DNA of 64,000 bases from Streptomyces sp. SPB162 (GTDB lineage Bacteria > Actinomycetota > Actinomycetes > Streptomycetales > Streptomycetaceae), in NCBI RefSeq assembly GCF_029504575.1, contig NZ_JAQFII010000001.1:2330501-2394500 (forward strand), read 5' to 3'. Made by a program: the position numbers and the translations under genes. This document shows, piece by piece, positions 1 through 8,455 of this stretch; position 1 is the stretch's first letter; every line of letters begins with the position of its first letter. The notes below the pieces were generated by a model that was given only the letters and a program-made list of their open reading frames with translations, searched no databases and was not told the origin of the DNA.

Positions 1-360
1 CTCTGAACCGGCTCGGCGCCGGTTCGGAATTCGGCGGGAAATAACTCGGCGGATCTGCTAGACCACCAAAAACGTCAAGGGTGTGCGGCGAAGCAACCTT
101 TTCGATCGCGCTCCGATCACTTTCTTTCCTCAACGGACAGAACCGTAACTCCCGCTCCGCGGCGGGCAGTTGGCGCCGCAAGAGCCCTCCGCACCGTAAC
201 GCGTCATATGCGGACACTGTCCCCTTCGAGCAAACGTTCCTATTACCTGACTCTGGCGTTTTCGGGGTTCATTCTCACTCGATTCAGCGATAGCCAGCGT
301 GGCGGGTGACGAAAAAGAATGGGCGCGCATACCCCAATCCCTGACGCGAAGGACATACGC
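1..360. other. non-coding leader upstream of the encapsulin gene
   Basis: No coding frame with convincing codon bias is present here. An inverted repeat GAACCGGC/GCCGGTTC at 5-12 and 18-25 looks like the terminator hairpin of a gene lying left of the window. The rest is less GC-rich than the flanking genes and presumably carries the promoter of the shell gene. No clear -35/-10 pair was recognised. Short open frames on both strands here lack Streptomyces third-position bias. Confidence 0.5.
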
Positions 361-1794
361 ATGTCGGTTGACGCGGGCCAGGACGCCGCTCTCAGCACCT
401 CGGGCGCTCCGGACAACAACTCGGCGCATACGAGCCTCGATACGGCTGCCGCCCGGAATCTGGCGACCACGACCAAGTCCGCACCGCAGATGGCCGGGAT
501 CTCCTCCCGGTGGCTGCTGCGCATGCTGCCCTGGGTCGAGGTCACCGCAGGCACCTACCGGGTCAACCGGCGGCTGACCTACTCCGTCGGCGACGGCAAG
601 GTCACCTTCGTCAAAACCGGCTCCCAGGTCCGGGTCATCCCCGCCGAACTGGGCGAACTGTCACTCCTGCGCTCCTACCAGGACACCGACGTCCTCACCG
701 CCCTCGCCGAACGCTTCACCCAACACGAATTCGCCCCCGGCGACCTCCTCGCCGAAGCCGGCCAACCCGCCGACACCCTCTACCTCCTCGCCCACGGCAA
801 GGTCGAGCAACTCAGCGAAGGCGAGTTCGGCGAGCAGAATCGTCTCGGCGTCCTGGCCGACGGCGCCCACTTCGGCGAACAAGGCCTCCTGGACCCCGAC
901 GCCTCCTGGGACTTCACCGCCCGCGCCGCCACCACCACCACCGTCCTCGCCCTGCCCCGCCAGGACTTCCACACCCTCGCCGACCAGTCCCCCACCCTGC
1001 GGGCCCACCTCGAGGCCTACCGCGCCATCCCCCGCCAACGCGTCAACAAGCGCGGCGAAGCAGCCATCGAACTCGCCTCCGGCCACAAGGGCGAAACGAA
1101 CCTGCCCTCCACCTTCGTGGACTACGAACTCGCCCCGCGCGAATACGAACTGAGCGTCGCCCAAACCGTCCTGCGCGTCCACAGCCGCGTCGCGGACCTC
1201 TACAACGAACCGATGAACCAGATCGAGGAACAGCTCAAACTCACCATCGAGGCGCTACGCGAGCGCCAGGAACACGAACTGATCAACAACCCCGACTTCG
1301 GCCTGCTGCACGCCGCCGAATACGACCAGCGCATCCAGCCCCACGCCGGCCCCCCGCTCCCCGACGACCTCGACGAACTCATCAGCCGCCGCCGCGGCAC
1401 CCGCTTCCTGCTCGCCCACCCCCGCACCATCGCCGCCATCGGCCGCGAATGGACCCGCAAAGGCCTCTACCCCAACACCGTCGACGTCAACGGCAGCACC
1501 GTTCCCGCCTGGCGCGACATCCCGATCCTGAGCTGCAACAAGATCCCGATCAGTCCGGCGCGGACCAGCTCGATCATCGCGGTGCGTACCGGGCAGGACA
1601 ACCAGGGCGTCATCGGCCTGCGCCAGACCGGCATCCCCGACGAATACGAACCCGGCCTGAACGTACGCTTCATGGGCCTGAGCGAGAAGGCCATCATCAG
1701 CTACCTCGTCAGCGCCTACTACTCCGCCGCCGTACTCGTCCCCGACGCCCTGGGCATCCTGGAGAACGTCAACATCGCCAACTGGCGCGACTGA
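361..1794 (+). CDS. eshA: EshA-type family 2B encapsulin shell protein with cyclic-nucleotide-binding-like domain
   Basis: The product is 477 aa. A disordered N-terminal arm (about 1-45) precedes an HK97-type capsid-like fold (about 45-105 and 230-477), which is interrupted by a cyclic-nucleotide-binding-like domain (about 108-215, with the FGEQGLL element). This architecture defines family 2B encapsulins, whose Streptomyces members include EshA, a multimeric 52-kDa protein linked to sporogenic hyphal growth and ppGpp. Family 2B shells usually sit beside their cargo, often 2-methylisoborneol synthase or other terpene enzymes. Such a cargo gene would lie left of the window or elsewhere, since the right-hand neighbour is an unrelated membrane protein. 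The start at 361 has an AAGGA ribosome-binding site 9 bases upstream. An in-frame ATG at 319 has a poorer one. The phosphate-binding cassette lacks the usual Arg-Thr-Ala, so nucleotide binding is doubtful. Confidence 0.85.
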   Translation: MSVDAGQDAALSTSGAPDNNSAHTSLDTAAARNLATTTKSAPQMAGISSRWLLRMLPWVEVTAGTYRVNRRLTYSVGDGKVTFVKTGSQVRVIPAELGELSLLRSYQDTDVLTALAERFTQHEFAPGDLLAEAGQPADTLYLLAHGKVEQLSEGEFGEQNRLGVLADGAHFGEQGLLDPDASWDFTARAATTTTVLALPRQDFHTLADQSPTLRAHLEAYRAIPRQRVNKRGEAAIELASGHKGETNLPSTFVDYELAPREYELSVAQTVLRVHSRVADLYNEPMNQIEEQLKLTIEALRERQEHELINNPDFGLLHAAEYDQRIQPHAGPPLPDDLDELISRRRGTRFLLAHPRTIAAIGREWTRKGLYPNTVDVNGSTVPAWRDIPILSCNKIPISPARTSSIIAVRTGQDNQGVIGLRQTGIPDEYEPGLNVRFMGLSEKAIISYLVSAYYSAAVLVPDALGILENVNIANWRD

Positions 1795-1806
1795 AGCAGC
1801 ACGGTG

Positions 1807-1852
1807 GGAAAGGGCGGTGGCCGGGGATTTTTCCCCGGCCACCGCCCTTTCC
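1807..1852. terminator. bidirectional terminator hairpin
   Basis: A perfect 20-bp stem (1807-1826 with 1833-1852) encloses a 6-base AT-rich loop. It sits 13 bases past the shell-gene stop and 20 bases from the stop of the convergent DUF4239 gene, so it probably terminates both. Confidence 0.9.
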
Positions 1853-1872
1853 GTCCGCCGCGCGGCACCCCG

Positions 1873-2634
1873 CTACTGGAGCGCGGGGAACAGGTCCAGG
1901 AATACGTCGGGATCCACCGAGATGCCCTGGCCGAACGGAGCGTCCAGGTCCCAGATCAGGAACAACAGGAACGCGATCAGCGCGCTGAACAGGCCGGCCA
2001 GCAGCAACTCCCGCCCCGAGCGCCGGATCTGCAGAGTGAAGATCAACCCCACCGTCACCAGGGCGCCCGCGATGAGACCGAACCAGACCATCCCCGGCAT
2101 GGTCGCGCCCGCGTTCTGGCCGCGTGCCGTGCGCGCCTCGTCGGCGGCCGCGACCTGGTCCACCACCGGCTGGTAGGCCTGCGCGTCCAGGTCGCCCTTG
2201 GGGGCGTAGTTCGACACGTCCCGGCGCAGCACCGACAGCAGTTCCGTCCCCTTCGGGGAGAGGGTGCCGTGGTCGGCCATGTACGGCCACTCCTTGTGGA
2301 CGACGTAACTGACGTACGCGTCGACGTCCGCACGGATCCGGTCCCGCACCTCGGGCGGATACACCTGCACGCGCGTACTGACCTCGTGCAGGGCCTGTGC
2401 CTCCCGCATCACGCCGTCCTGCGCCGCGCCCTGGCCCTCCCACACGCCCGCGATGGCCAGGCCCAGGACGATCGCGTAGATCACCCCGATCATCATCGTC
2501 ATGTACTCGATGACATCCGGCGTCTCGGAGGGGTCGTCGTCCGCCGGGACGCGCCGCTGTCTGAGCACCACGACGGTGATGACGACCACGCAGGCCGCGG
2601 CCATCGCGATCACCAGAGCAATCCACTGCGACAT
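1873..2634 (-). CDS. DUF4239 integral membrane protein
   Basis: The 253-aa product starts with a hydrophobic helix (about 4-24), has a second at about 48-66, a soluble middle region with the R-x-R-x-DVDAYVSYVV element, and two closely spaced helices near the C-terminus (about 182-200 and 211-229). This helix layout and the Trp-Glu-Gly turn after helix 2 fit the bestrophin-like DUF4239 family. Its biochemical role is not established. Inference from the fold is an ion channel or a membrane scaffold. It is transcribed alone, and its neighbours give no functional hint. The start is supported by GGAACTCCT-type purines only weakly, but no better in-frame start is available. Confidence 0.75.
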   Translation of the reverse strand: MSQWIALVIAMAAACVVVITVVVLRQRRVPADDDPSETPDVIEYMTMMIGVIYAIVLGLAIAGVWEGQGAAQDGVMREAQALHEVSTRVQVYPPEVRDRIRADVDAYVSYVVHKEWPYMADHGTLSPKGTELLSVLRRDVSNYAPKGDLDAQAYQPVVDQVAAADEARTARGQNAGATMPGMVWFGLIAGALVTVGLIFTLQIRRSGRELLLAGLFSALIAFLLFLIWDLDAPFGQGISVDPDVFLDLFPALQ

Positions 2635-2695
2635 GAGGAACTCCTAGCTGACGGAACTGACAGCGGGTCTACGGGTCACCGGTCGTCCGAGGACG

Positions 2696-3448
2696 TCAAC
2701 GGCCCCTGCGGTACACGTGCGATCCCGGCTTGAGCACGGCCGCCGCGAGCAGTCCCGGCACCGTCGTGAGCAGCATCGTCATCATCAGCGGCTGCCGGTG
2801 GCGCTTGGGCGGCGCCGGGGCCGCGACCGGGGCCGGCCAGTGGACGGCCGGGCGCGCCGGCGGGGCGGGCCGCGGGGTCGGGGTCGGCGAGGGCGCGGAG
2901 GTGACGACGGGCGCCGGCTCGCGCGGCGGCGCCGGGGCCGGCGAGGGCCTGACGCGGGGCGGCGGCGTGATCCGCGGGGGCGGGACGACCACGTGCGTCG
3001 GCGAGGGTGTCGGAACAGGCGTGGGGGTGGGGCTCGGGGTCGGCGTCGGCGTGGGGGTCGGCGTGGGAGTGGGGGTGGGTGTGGGGGTGGGCGTCGGCGT
3101 GGGGGTCGGTTCAGGGCAGGACGGATGGCCGTGGTGCCAGTGCCAGTAGCAGTGGCAGTGGTGGTGCCAGTGGTGGTGCCAGTGGCCGCCGCCGTGACCG
3201 TGGCTCTGGCCGTCCTCGCCTTCGTCCTCGTCCTCGTCACCGAGCCCCTGGGGGTCCGGCGCCTGGACGCAGACGTGCACCGAGCCCTGCTCCACGTCGA
3301 CCACGACCGGTCCCGGACACCCCTCGTCGGCGATCGCCGCCGGGACCAGCAACCCCGAACCGCACAGCACGGCTCCTGCCGCCACCACTGCCGCACGCAG
3401 GGCGGCCCTTCCCCACCTGTTTCTCACAGGACAGAGTTTGCGGCTCAC
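2696..3448 (-). CDS. secreted, His-rich and Pro/Thr-repeat protein with C-terminal membrane anchor
   Basis: This 250-aa protein has a signal peptide (positive n-region, then an Ala/Val-rich core at about 18-40), an acidic stretch (DEDEDEGED), and a cluster of about 20 residues at 89-108 made almost only of His and Trp with two Cys. A (Pro-Thr)n stalk of about 20 repeats, a second Pro-rich region and a C-terminal hydrophobic segment followed by Lys/Arg complete it. The layout is a cell-wall-spanning stalk with an extracytoplasmic head that should bind transition metals such as Zn, Cu or Ni. I do not recognise a named family. The repeat tract is low complexity at DNA level but in frame. The function is unknown and the metal-binding role is inferred from composition only. 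Confidence 0.7.
   Translation of the reverse strand: MSRKLCPVRNRWGRAALRAAVVAAGAVLCGSGLLVPAAIADEGCPGPVVVDVEQGSVHVCVQAPDPQGLGDEDEDEGEDGQSHGHGGGHWHHHWHHHCHCYWHWHHGHPSCPEPTPTPTPTPTPTPTPTPTPTPTPTPSPTPTPVPTPSPTHVVVPPPRITPPPRVRPSPAPAPPREPAPVVTSAPSPTPTPRPAPPARPAVHWPAPVAAPAPPKRHRQPLMMTMLLTTVPGLLAAAVLKPGSHVYRRGR
3005..3114. repeat. in-frame short tandem repeat encoding the Pro-Thr stalk
   Basis: On the plus strand the tract consists of tandem GGCGTG/GGGGTC-type hexamers. Read on the minus strand it encodes alternating Pro and Thr. Copy number is likely to vary between strains through slippage in multiples of 6 bp, which would keep the frame. Confidence 0.75.
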
Positions 3449-3566
3449 CCTCCCACTGATATGCCCCCGTTCGGCACCGTTCCCCCGAACGAATCAATGC
3501 AAGATCGTTAAACCTCGCACCAGTTCGCCTATCGGCCGTCCATGCGGGCCTTCGACCCCCGGAACG

Positions 3567-3604
3567 CCGGGAGCCCCCGGCCATTGCTGGCCGGGGGCTC
3601 CCGG
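3567..3604 (-). terminator. terminator downstream of tRNA-Val
   Basis: A 17-bp perfect stem (3567-3583 with 3588-3604) with the 4-base loop TTGC lies 13 bases past the 3' end of the minus-strand tRNA. Confidence 0.85.
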
Positions 3605-3617
3605 ATGGATCGAGCGG

Positions 3618-3689
3618 TGGGCGTGGACGGTTTCGAACCGCCGACCAGCGCCGTGTAAAGGCGCTGCTCTACCACTGAGCTACACGCCC
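3618..3689 (-). tRNA. tRNA-Val(UAC)
   Basis: The minus strand folds as a complete cloverleaf. The acceptor GGGCGTG (3683-3689) pairs with CACGCCC (3619-3625), the D-arm contains AGCTCAGTGG, the anticodon loop reads TTTACAC with anticodon UAC, and the T-arm contains GGTTCGAAACC. The discriminator is A. CCA is not encoded, so it must be added after transcription. Confidence 0.93.
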
Positions 3690-3879
3690 TCGGAACGTGA
3701 AGTGACAGGTTACCCCGCCGGACCGGGTGCTCCCCAACCGGATACCAAGGGCGGGTAAAGCATCCCTCCCGCGTTCGGTCAGGTGTCCGTGCAACCGGCC
3801 CGGGCCGTGTATTCGTCTTGGTCAGGTGGGAGACTGGAGCCGACAGACACCAGCGGCGGACCTGCGGGAGAGAGTCACT

Positions 3880-5121
3880 GTGACGACGGCACGCTCGTGG
3901 TGGCGGCGCGGCGACAATCTGCGCGCCGATGCCCAGGCCGCTAAGGATGCCGCCTCCCAGGCCTTCTACGAGCTGGACACCGCGCAACGGGATCTGGATC
4001 TGTCCATAGAGACCATCAGCGCCGTCGACAACTCGCCGGCCGCGCAGCGCGCGCTGGCCGGGTTCCGGGCGCTCGGGGAGCAGATCGACCAGGTCAGCGG
4101 GGCGTATATCGCCACCGTCGACGCCCATGACCTGGATCACGACGAGCTGGACGCGGCGGCCGCGGGCCGGGCTCGCAACGAGCTGACGAAGGCGAAGGAA
4201 GACCTCGACCGGGCCAGGGCGGACCTGGACCGGTTCGCCGCGAGCCTCGCGCCCCTGCTGGGGAAGGCCGAGACACAGCTGGCGCGGCTGGCGCCGGCGG
4301 TGGAGCGGGCGCGGCAGGGGCTGTTGGCGGCGAGCAACGCGCTGGACGCGGTGCGGGCCGCCGGGCTCAAGGGCGACGAGTTGGCCTCGCGGCTGGCGGC
4401 GCTCTCGCCGGAACTGACGAAGCTGAACCAGGGGGCCGGCACGCACGGCGTGCCGGAGACGCTGGCGCGCGCGGAGGACGTGCAGCGCCGTGCGGAGGCG
4501 ATCCGGGCGGAGGCGTCGCGGCTGCCGGAGCAGGCGAAGGAGATCGACAAGCGGCTGGTCAGCCTGCGCACCCGGGTCGAGGCGCTGGCCACCCGGGCCG
4601 GCGGCGTCGAGCCGATCCTCAGTGAGCTGCGGCGGCGCTTCTCGCTGGCGTGCTGGCAGGACCTGCAGCAGGTGCCGGCGCAGGCGGAGACCGCCGTGGC
4701 GCAGGCGGGCGCCAAGCTCGCGGAGGCCGCCAAGGCGCGCGACGAGCAGCGCTGGGCCGACGCGACCTCGCGGCTGAGTACGGTGCGGGCGCTGCTGGAC
4801 GACGTGGACGGGTCGGTCTCCGCCGCCGGTGACCGGCTGCGCCGGCTGAACGAGGTCAGCAAGGATCCGAAGGCCGAGGTCGAGAAGACCCGGTTCGCCA
4901 TCCGTGACGCGCAGCGGCTCGCGATGCAGGGCCGTACGACTCCCGAGCCCCGGCACGCCCGGCCGCTGGACGACGCGGTGGCACGGCTGGACCGGGCGCT
5001 GGCCGCGCTGGAGGGCCGGCACCCGGACTACTGGGCCTTCCTGACGGAGACGGCGTCCGTCCGGGAGACCGTGAACCGGGTGGTCGCGAACATTCGCGAG
5101 GACCGCGCGCAAGGTCGCTGA
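3880..5121 (+). CDS. conserved actinobacterial coiled-coil protein of unknown function
   Basis: From the GTG at 3880 the product is 413 aa. The GTG is preceded by GGGAGAGAG at good distance; the reading frame stays open to 3727 but without a comparable ribosome-binding site. It is almost entirely helical and rich in Ala, Glu, Arg and Leu with heptad patterns (for example ELTKAKEDLDRARADLDRF at about 102-120), suggesting a long coiled coil. No signal peptide, membrane segment or catalytic motif is visible. A conserved-looking C-terminal segment contains HPDYWAFL. Similar proteins occur across Streptomyces without assigned function. A structural or scaffolding role is the most that can be inferred. 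It is followed 43 bases later by the small zinc-ribbon gene. Confidence 0.7.
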   Translation: MTTARSWWRRGDNLRADAQAAKDAASQAFYELDTAQRDLDLSIETISAVDNSPAAQRALAGFRALGEQIDQVSGAYIATVDAHDLDHDELDAAAAGRARNELTKAKEDLDRARADLDRFAASLAPLLGKAETQLARLAPAVERARQGLLAASNALDAVRAAGLKGDELASRLAALSPELTKLNQGAGTHGVPETLARAEDVQRRAEAIRAEASRLPEQAKEIDKRLVSLRTRVEALATRAGGVEPILSELRRRFSLACWQDLQQVPAQAETAVAQAGAKLAEAAKARDEQRWADATSRLSTVRALLDDVDGSVSAAGDRLRRLNEVSKDPKAEVEKTRFAIRDAQRLAMQGRTTPEPRHARPLDDAVARLDRALAALEGRHPDYWAFLTETASVRETVNRVVANIREDRAQGR

Positions 5122-5164
5122 CGCTCTTCTCGGGACGACCGGCCCGCGGGGCTATTCTTCGGGC

Positions 5165-5380
5165 ATGCCCCGATACGAGTTTCGCTGCCGGTCCTGCGGT
5201 ACCACCTTCGAGCTGAACCGGCCGATGGCCCAGTCCTCCGACCCCGCGAGCTGCCCCGAAGGGCACGACGACACGGTGAAGCTGCTGTCGGCCGTCGCCG
5301 TGGGCGGCAGCGCCGCTCCCGCGCCGGGTGGCGGCGGTGGCGGTGGCGGCGGATGCTGCGGAGGCGGCTGCTGCAGCTGA
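5165..5380 (+). CDS. FmdB-type small zinc-ribbon protein
   Basis: The 71-aa protein begins MPRYEFRCRSCGTTFE, the typical FmdB_2/CxxC zinc-ribbon start. Cys8 and Cys11 are one half of the site. The second half is degenerate, with Cys34 then GH instead of CxxC. A glycine run leads to a C-terminal CCGGGCCS tail whose four Cys could bind metal or form disulfides. FmdB-like proteins are putative regulators, named from amidase/formamidase operons, but most genomic copies are orphan and uncharacterised. The gene stands alone, and the ribosome-binding site is weak. Confidence 0.8.
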   Translation: MPRYEFRCRSCGTTFELNRPMAQSSDPASCPEGHDDTVKLLSAVAVGGSAAPAPGGGGGGGGGCCGGGCCS

Positions 5381-5456
5381 CCGCCTCCTGTAGTTGGCTG
5401 CACAACTCACGGATGTGGGGCCGCCCGAGCGGCAGCGACCCCGCACCCGGTTGCCG

Positions 5457-7400
5457 TTACGGCTGGAGCCGGCCCGCGAAGCGCCGTTCGAAGCCGTCGC
5501 CGTTGTCCGCCGTCACCGTGAAGTCGTAGCGGCCCGCCGCCGTGGACGGGACGACGGCGGTCGCCGAACCGCCGGCGGCGACCGTCACGTGAGTGCCGGC
5601 GAAGGTGAACACGGCGGGCCTTCCGCCGGCGTTGGTGAGCGTGAGGTGGACGCCCTCCGGCGTCTCGGCCGCCGCCACCTCGGGGTGCGCCTTCGCCGGG
5701 TCGGTCCAGGTGCGGACGTCGCCCTTGTAGCCGCGCAGGAACCCGTCCGGGCCGTGCGCGTCGATGTCGTACGGCCCGCCGCTGACGGCCTGGGCGCTGA
5801 AGTAGTCGGTGACGCTGCCGTCCACCGGCAGGGTGTAGCGCCAGGCGCCGAACTTGCGGTGGTTGACGGTGTACATCGACAGGCCGGCGCCGAGGGTGCC
5901 GAGGTTGTCGACGGTGATCCAGATAAGGCCCTTGGCGGCGTCGGTCCGCGAGGACGAGCCGAAGCGGTAGCCGGTGGGCAGCGCCGGGCGGTCGCCGGGC
6001 TCGACCTCGGGGAAGTGCTGGACGACCGGCGGGAAGAGCGGCGGCAGGACCTTCTTGTGCTGCTCGGCCAGGTCCGCGAGCAGCTTCTTCGTGTCGGGCA
6101 GGGCGGGGAACACCGTGCTGGACGTCCGGAAGTCGAACGCCGACATCAGGTCGCCGCAGATGGTGCGGCGCCAGGCGGAGATGTTGGGTTCGCGCACCCC
6201 CGTCCAGTTCTCCAGGAACCGCAGGACCGAGGTGTGGTCGAAGACCTCGGAGTTGATGCGGCCGCCCCGGCTCCAGGGGGAGATGACGATCATCGGGACG
6301 CGCGGACCGAGCCCGATGGGCGCGCCGTTGATGAACTCGTCGGGGGTGCCGTCGGGGGCGGTCGGCGGGATGACGTGGTCGAAGAAGCCGTCGTTCTCGT
6401 CGTAGTTGAGCAGGACGACGGTCTTGGCCCACACCTCGGGATGGGCCGCGAGGGCCTCCAGCACGTAGGACGAGGTGAAGTCCGCGCCCCGGGCCGGCGG
6501 GTGGTTGGGGTGCTCCGACTGGTCGGTGGGCGCCACCACCCAACTGACGGCGGGCAGCCTCCCGTTGGCGACGTCCTGGGCGAAGTCGTCGGCGCCCCGC
6601 TTGACCATGCCGTTGACGTGCAGCGGTGAGTCCTTGGAGGCGTTCTGGTACTGCCGGAACCAGGCCAGCGCGTTGTCGTCGTAGTTGTCCTCCTGCTGGT
6701 AGACCTTCCAGGAGATGCCCGCGGCCTGCAGGCGCTCCGGGTACGTCGTCCAGGTGTAGCCCTTCTCGCTGTTGTCGACGACCGGGCCACCGGCGGTGCC
6801 GCGCGGGTCGACCGTGCCCGACCACAGGTAGAGGCGGTTGGGGTTGGTGGACGCCATGGTGGAGCAGAAGTACTGGTCGCAGAGGGTGAAGGCGTCGGCG
6901 AGCGCGTACTGGAAGGGGATGTCCTGACGCCGGTAGTAGCCCATCGTGTACCAGGTCTTGGCGGGGATCCAGTTGTTGTACTGGCCGTTGGCCCAGGCGC
7001 TGTGGGTGCCGTCCCAGGAGTGGTCCAGGTCGAAGATCCGCTGGGCGTCGGACGTGCCGGTGTCCAGGTGCCAGGGCAGCAGGCTGGTGCCCCCGACGGA
7101 GCCGAGCAGCCGCTGGTGCAGGACGTCGGAACCCTTCGGGAAGCGCAGCAGCGAGCTGTCGCCATAGCCGCGGGCACCGTTCAGGGTGCCGAAGTAGTGG
7201 TCGAAGGAACGGTTCTCCTGCATCAGGACCACAACGTGTTCGACATCGTCCAGCGTGCCCTGCCGGGCGGGCTCGGCCAGCGCCTGCTGCAGCCCCGCGG
7301 GCAGCACGCCGGCGCCGATGGCCGCACCCGTGGCGACCGCCGAACCCAGCAGTGTGCGGCGGGAGATACCGGATCTGGGCAGGCGGGAGAGGTCGGACAC
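5457..7400 (-). CDS. Tat-exported phosphocholine-type phospholipase C
   Basis: The product has 647 aa. Residues 1-43 form a twin-arginine signal peptide (SRRTLLGSA). The alkaline-phosphatase-fold phosphoesterase domain starts with VVVLMQENRSFDHYFGTL (about 58-75), the metal/substrate signature of phosphocholine-specific phospholipase C. The C-terminal 200 residues contain two beta-sandwich repeats of the DUF756 type, seen at about 480-560 and 570-645. Length and domain order match the family. The enzyme should act outside the cell, splitting phosphatidylcholine or sphingomyelin-like lipids to diacylglycerol and phosphocholine. The start is GTG at 7400 with GGAGG just upstream. Next to it lie a GntR regulator and an importer operon that could use the released head group. 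Substrate choice among phosphodiesters is not certain. Confidence 0.88.
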   Translation of the reverse strand: MSDLSRLPRSGISRRTLLGSAVATGAAIGAGVLPAGLQQALAEPARQGTLDDVEHVVVLMQENRSFDHYFGTLNGARGYGDSSLLRFPKGSDVLHQRLLGSVGGTSLLPWHLDTGTSDAQRIFDLDHSWDGTHSAWANGQYNNWIPAKTWYTMGYYRRQDIPFQYALADAFTLCDQYFCSTMASTNPNRLYLWSGTVDPRGTAGGPVVDNSEKGYTWTTYPERLQAAGISWKVYQQEDNYDDNALAWFRQYQNASKDSPLHVNGMVKRGADDFAQDVANGRLPAVSWVVAPTDQSEHPNHPPARGADFTSSYVLEALAAHPEVWAKTVVLLNYDENDGFFDHVIPPTAPDGTPDEFINGAPIGLGPRVPMIVISPWSRGGRINSEVFDHTSVLRFLENWTGVREPNISAWRRTICGDLMSAFDFRTSSTVFPALPDTKKLLADLAEQHKKVLPPLFPPVVQHFPEVEPGDRPALPTGYRFGSSSRTDAAKGLIWITVDNLGTLGAGLSMYTVNHRKFGAWRYTLPVDGSVTDYFSAQAVSGGPYDIDAHGPDGFLRGYKGDVRTWTDPAKAHPEVAAAETPEGVHLTLTNAGGRPAVFTFAGTHVTVAAGGSATAVVPSTAAGRYDFTVTADNGDGFERRFAGRLQP

Positions 7401-7440
7401 GGTGCCTCCTGGTCAGAGAGGTGCGAGGGCGCTACTCGGG

Positions 7441-7456
7441 GTTACTGACGAGTAGC
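7441..7456. promoter_or_regulatory. palindromic operator candidate upstream of phospholipase C
   Basis: GTTACT-GACG-AGTAGC is an inverted repeat with one mismatch, about 40 bases upstream of the phospholipase start. A further half-site, GCTACT, lies at 7431-7436. The shape (6-4-6) is typical of TetR-family operators. The cognate regulator is not in the window. Confidence 0.45.
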
Positions 7457-7505
7457 GATGATGGCAGCCGCGCATGAACAGAGGAAGACCGGGGACGAAC
7501 GTTCG

Positions 7506-8255
7506 TCAGATTCCCGCGCGGCGGGAGAGCGAGGTGACCGCCGTCGAGTTGTGGACGGTGAAGGCCACCGTTCCCGGCAGATAGCGGTCCTGCGACCACT
7601 CCACCGGGAAACCCGCCGGATCGGTGGTGTGCCGCCGCTCGCGCAGCAGCGGATCGCCCACCGCGCAGCCCAGCAGCCGGGCGTCGTCGGCGTCGGCGAG
7701 GGCCAGGTCGATGGTGTGGTGGGCGTCGGCGAACAGCACGCCCTGCTCCTGGAGCGGCACGGTGTGCGAGACCGCGTGCGGATCGAACGCCTCGACCAGG
7801 ACGCCCACGCGCTCGGGGTAGACGGACCGCTCCACCATCACCGGGACGCCGGACAGGGTGCGCACCCGCAGCACCCGGTAGACGTCGTCGCCCGGTTCCA
7901 GCCGCAGCCGCTCGCGTTCGACCTCGTCGGCGGGGCCGCGGACGATCTCCACCACCCGGCCACCGGGCTCCTCGCCGATGGAGCGGGCCCAGCGCGTGAA
8001 GCTGAGCAGCTCGGCGAAGCTCTGGACCCGGGTGGTGCCCAGCACGACGCGGCGGGTGCCGCGCCGGGAGGTGACCAGACCGTCGGCGCGCAGTACGGCC
8101 AGTGCTTGGCGCACGGTGCCGCGCGAGACGCCGTAGCGGGTGGCGAGTTCGCTCTCGGCGGGCAGCCGGCCGCCGGACCCGTAGGCGCCGTCGGCGATGC
8201 CCTGCCGGAGGTCGGCGGCCACCTTCCGATACATCGACTGCCGGCCATCCGCCAC
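7506..8255 (-). CDS. GntR-family (HutC/UTRA) transcriptional regulator
   Basis: From the GTG at 8255, which has GGGGGAG seven bases upstream, the product is 249 aa. The frame is open to 8429 but the extra part is low quality and lacks a ribosome-binding site. An N-terminal winged helix (MYRKVAADLRQGI, then LPAESELATRYGVSRGTVRQAL at about 31-52) is followed by a UTRA effector-binding domain (about 85-245, with VPVMVERSVYPERV). HutC-type regulators of this shape usually control sugar, amino-acid or phosphonate uptake and respond to a phosphorylated or amino ligand. It is divergent from the ABC importer at 8456, so that operon is its likely target. A palindrome at 8410-8424 is the candidate operator. 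Confidence 0.88.
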   Translation of the reverse strand: MADGRQSMYRKVAADLRQGIADGAYGSGGRLPAESELATRYGVSRGTVRQALAVLRADGLVTSRRGTRRVVLGTTRVQSFAELLSFTRWARSIGEEPGGRVVEIVRGPADEVERERLRLEPGDDVYRVLRVRTLSGVPVMVERSVYPERVGVLVEAFDPHAVSHTVPLQEQGVLFADAHHTIDLALADADDARLLGCAVGDPLLRERRHTTDPAGFPVEWSQDRYLPGTVAFTVHNSTAVTSLSRRAGI

Positions 8256-8266
8256 GCTGCTCCCCC

Positions 8267-8286
8267 ACGTCGATCCACGTCGATCC
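8267..8286. repeat. 10-bp tandem duplication in the GntR leader
   Basis: ACGTCGATCC occurs twice in immediate tandem, directly upstream of the ribosome-binding site of the minus-strand GntR gene. It may be a slippage product or part of an autoregulatory site. Confidence 0.5.
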
Positions 8287-8409
8287 CTGCTCCGGCGACC
8301 GAGCCTAACCGCCGTTCCCGGGGGAACCAGGGCGTTCCCCTGACCGACGCCGCGACTCGGCGGTCCGTTCACCTTCCGGCCACCGCCCTCCGGCGTACTG
8401 GGGTCGCGT

Positions 8410-8424
8410 TGTTCAAGTTGTACA
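8410..8424. promoter_or_regulatory. candidate GntR operator before the importer operon
   Basis: TGTTCAA-G-TTGTACA is a 7-1-7 inverted repeat with one mismatch. It lies 31 bases before the importer start codon and is much more AT-rich than its surroundings. Its place between the divergent regulator and transporter genes makes it the best operator candidate. Confidence 0.5.
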
Positions 8425-8455
8425 GCCAACCCTGGCCATGCCCATGGAGAGTCCC

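Noticed and set aside
1804..2733. Plus-strand frame opposite the DUF4239 gene
   Set aside because: Shadow composition, and it crosses the bidirectional terminator.
3005..3114. Possible CRISPR or satellite array
   Set aside because: The units are hexamers without spacers and encode the Pro-Thr stalk in frame.
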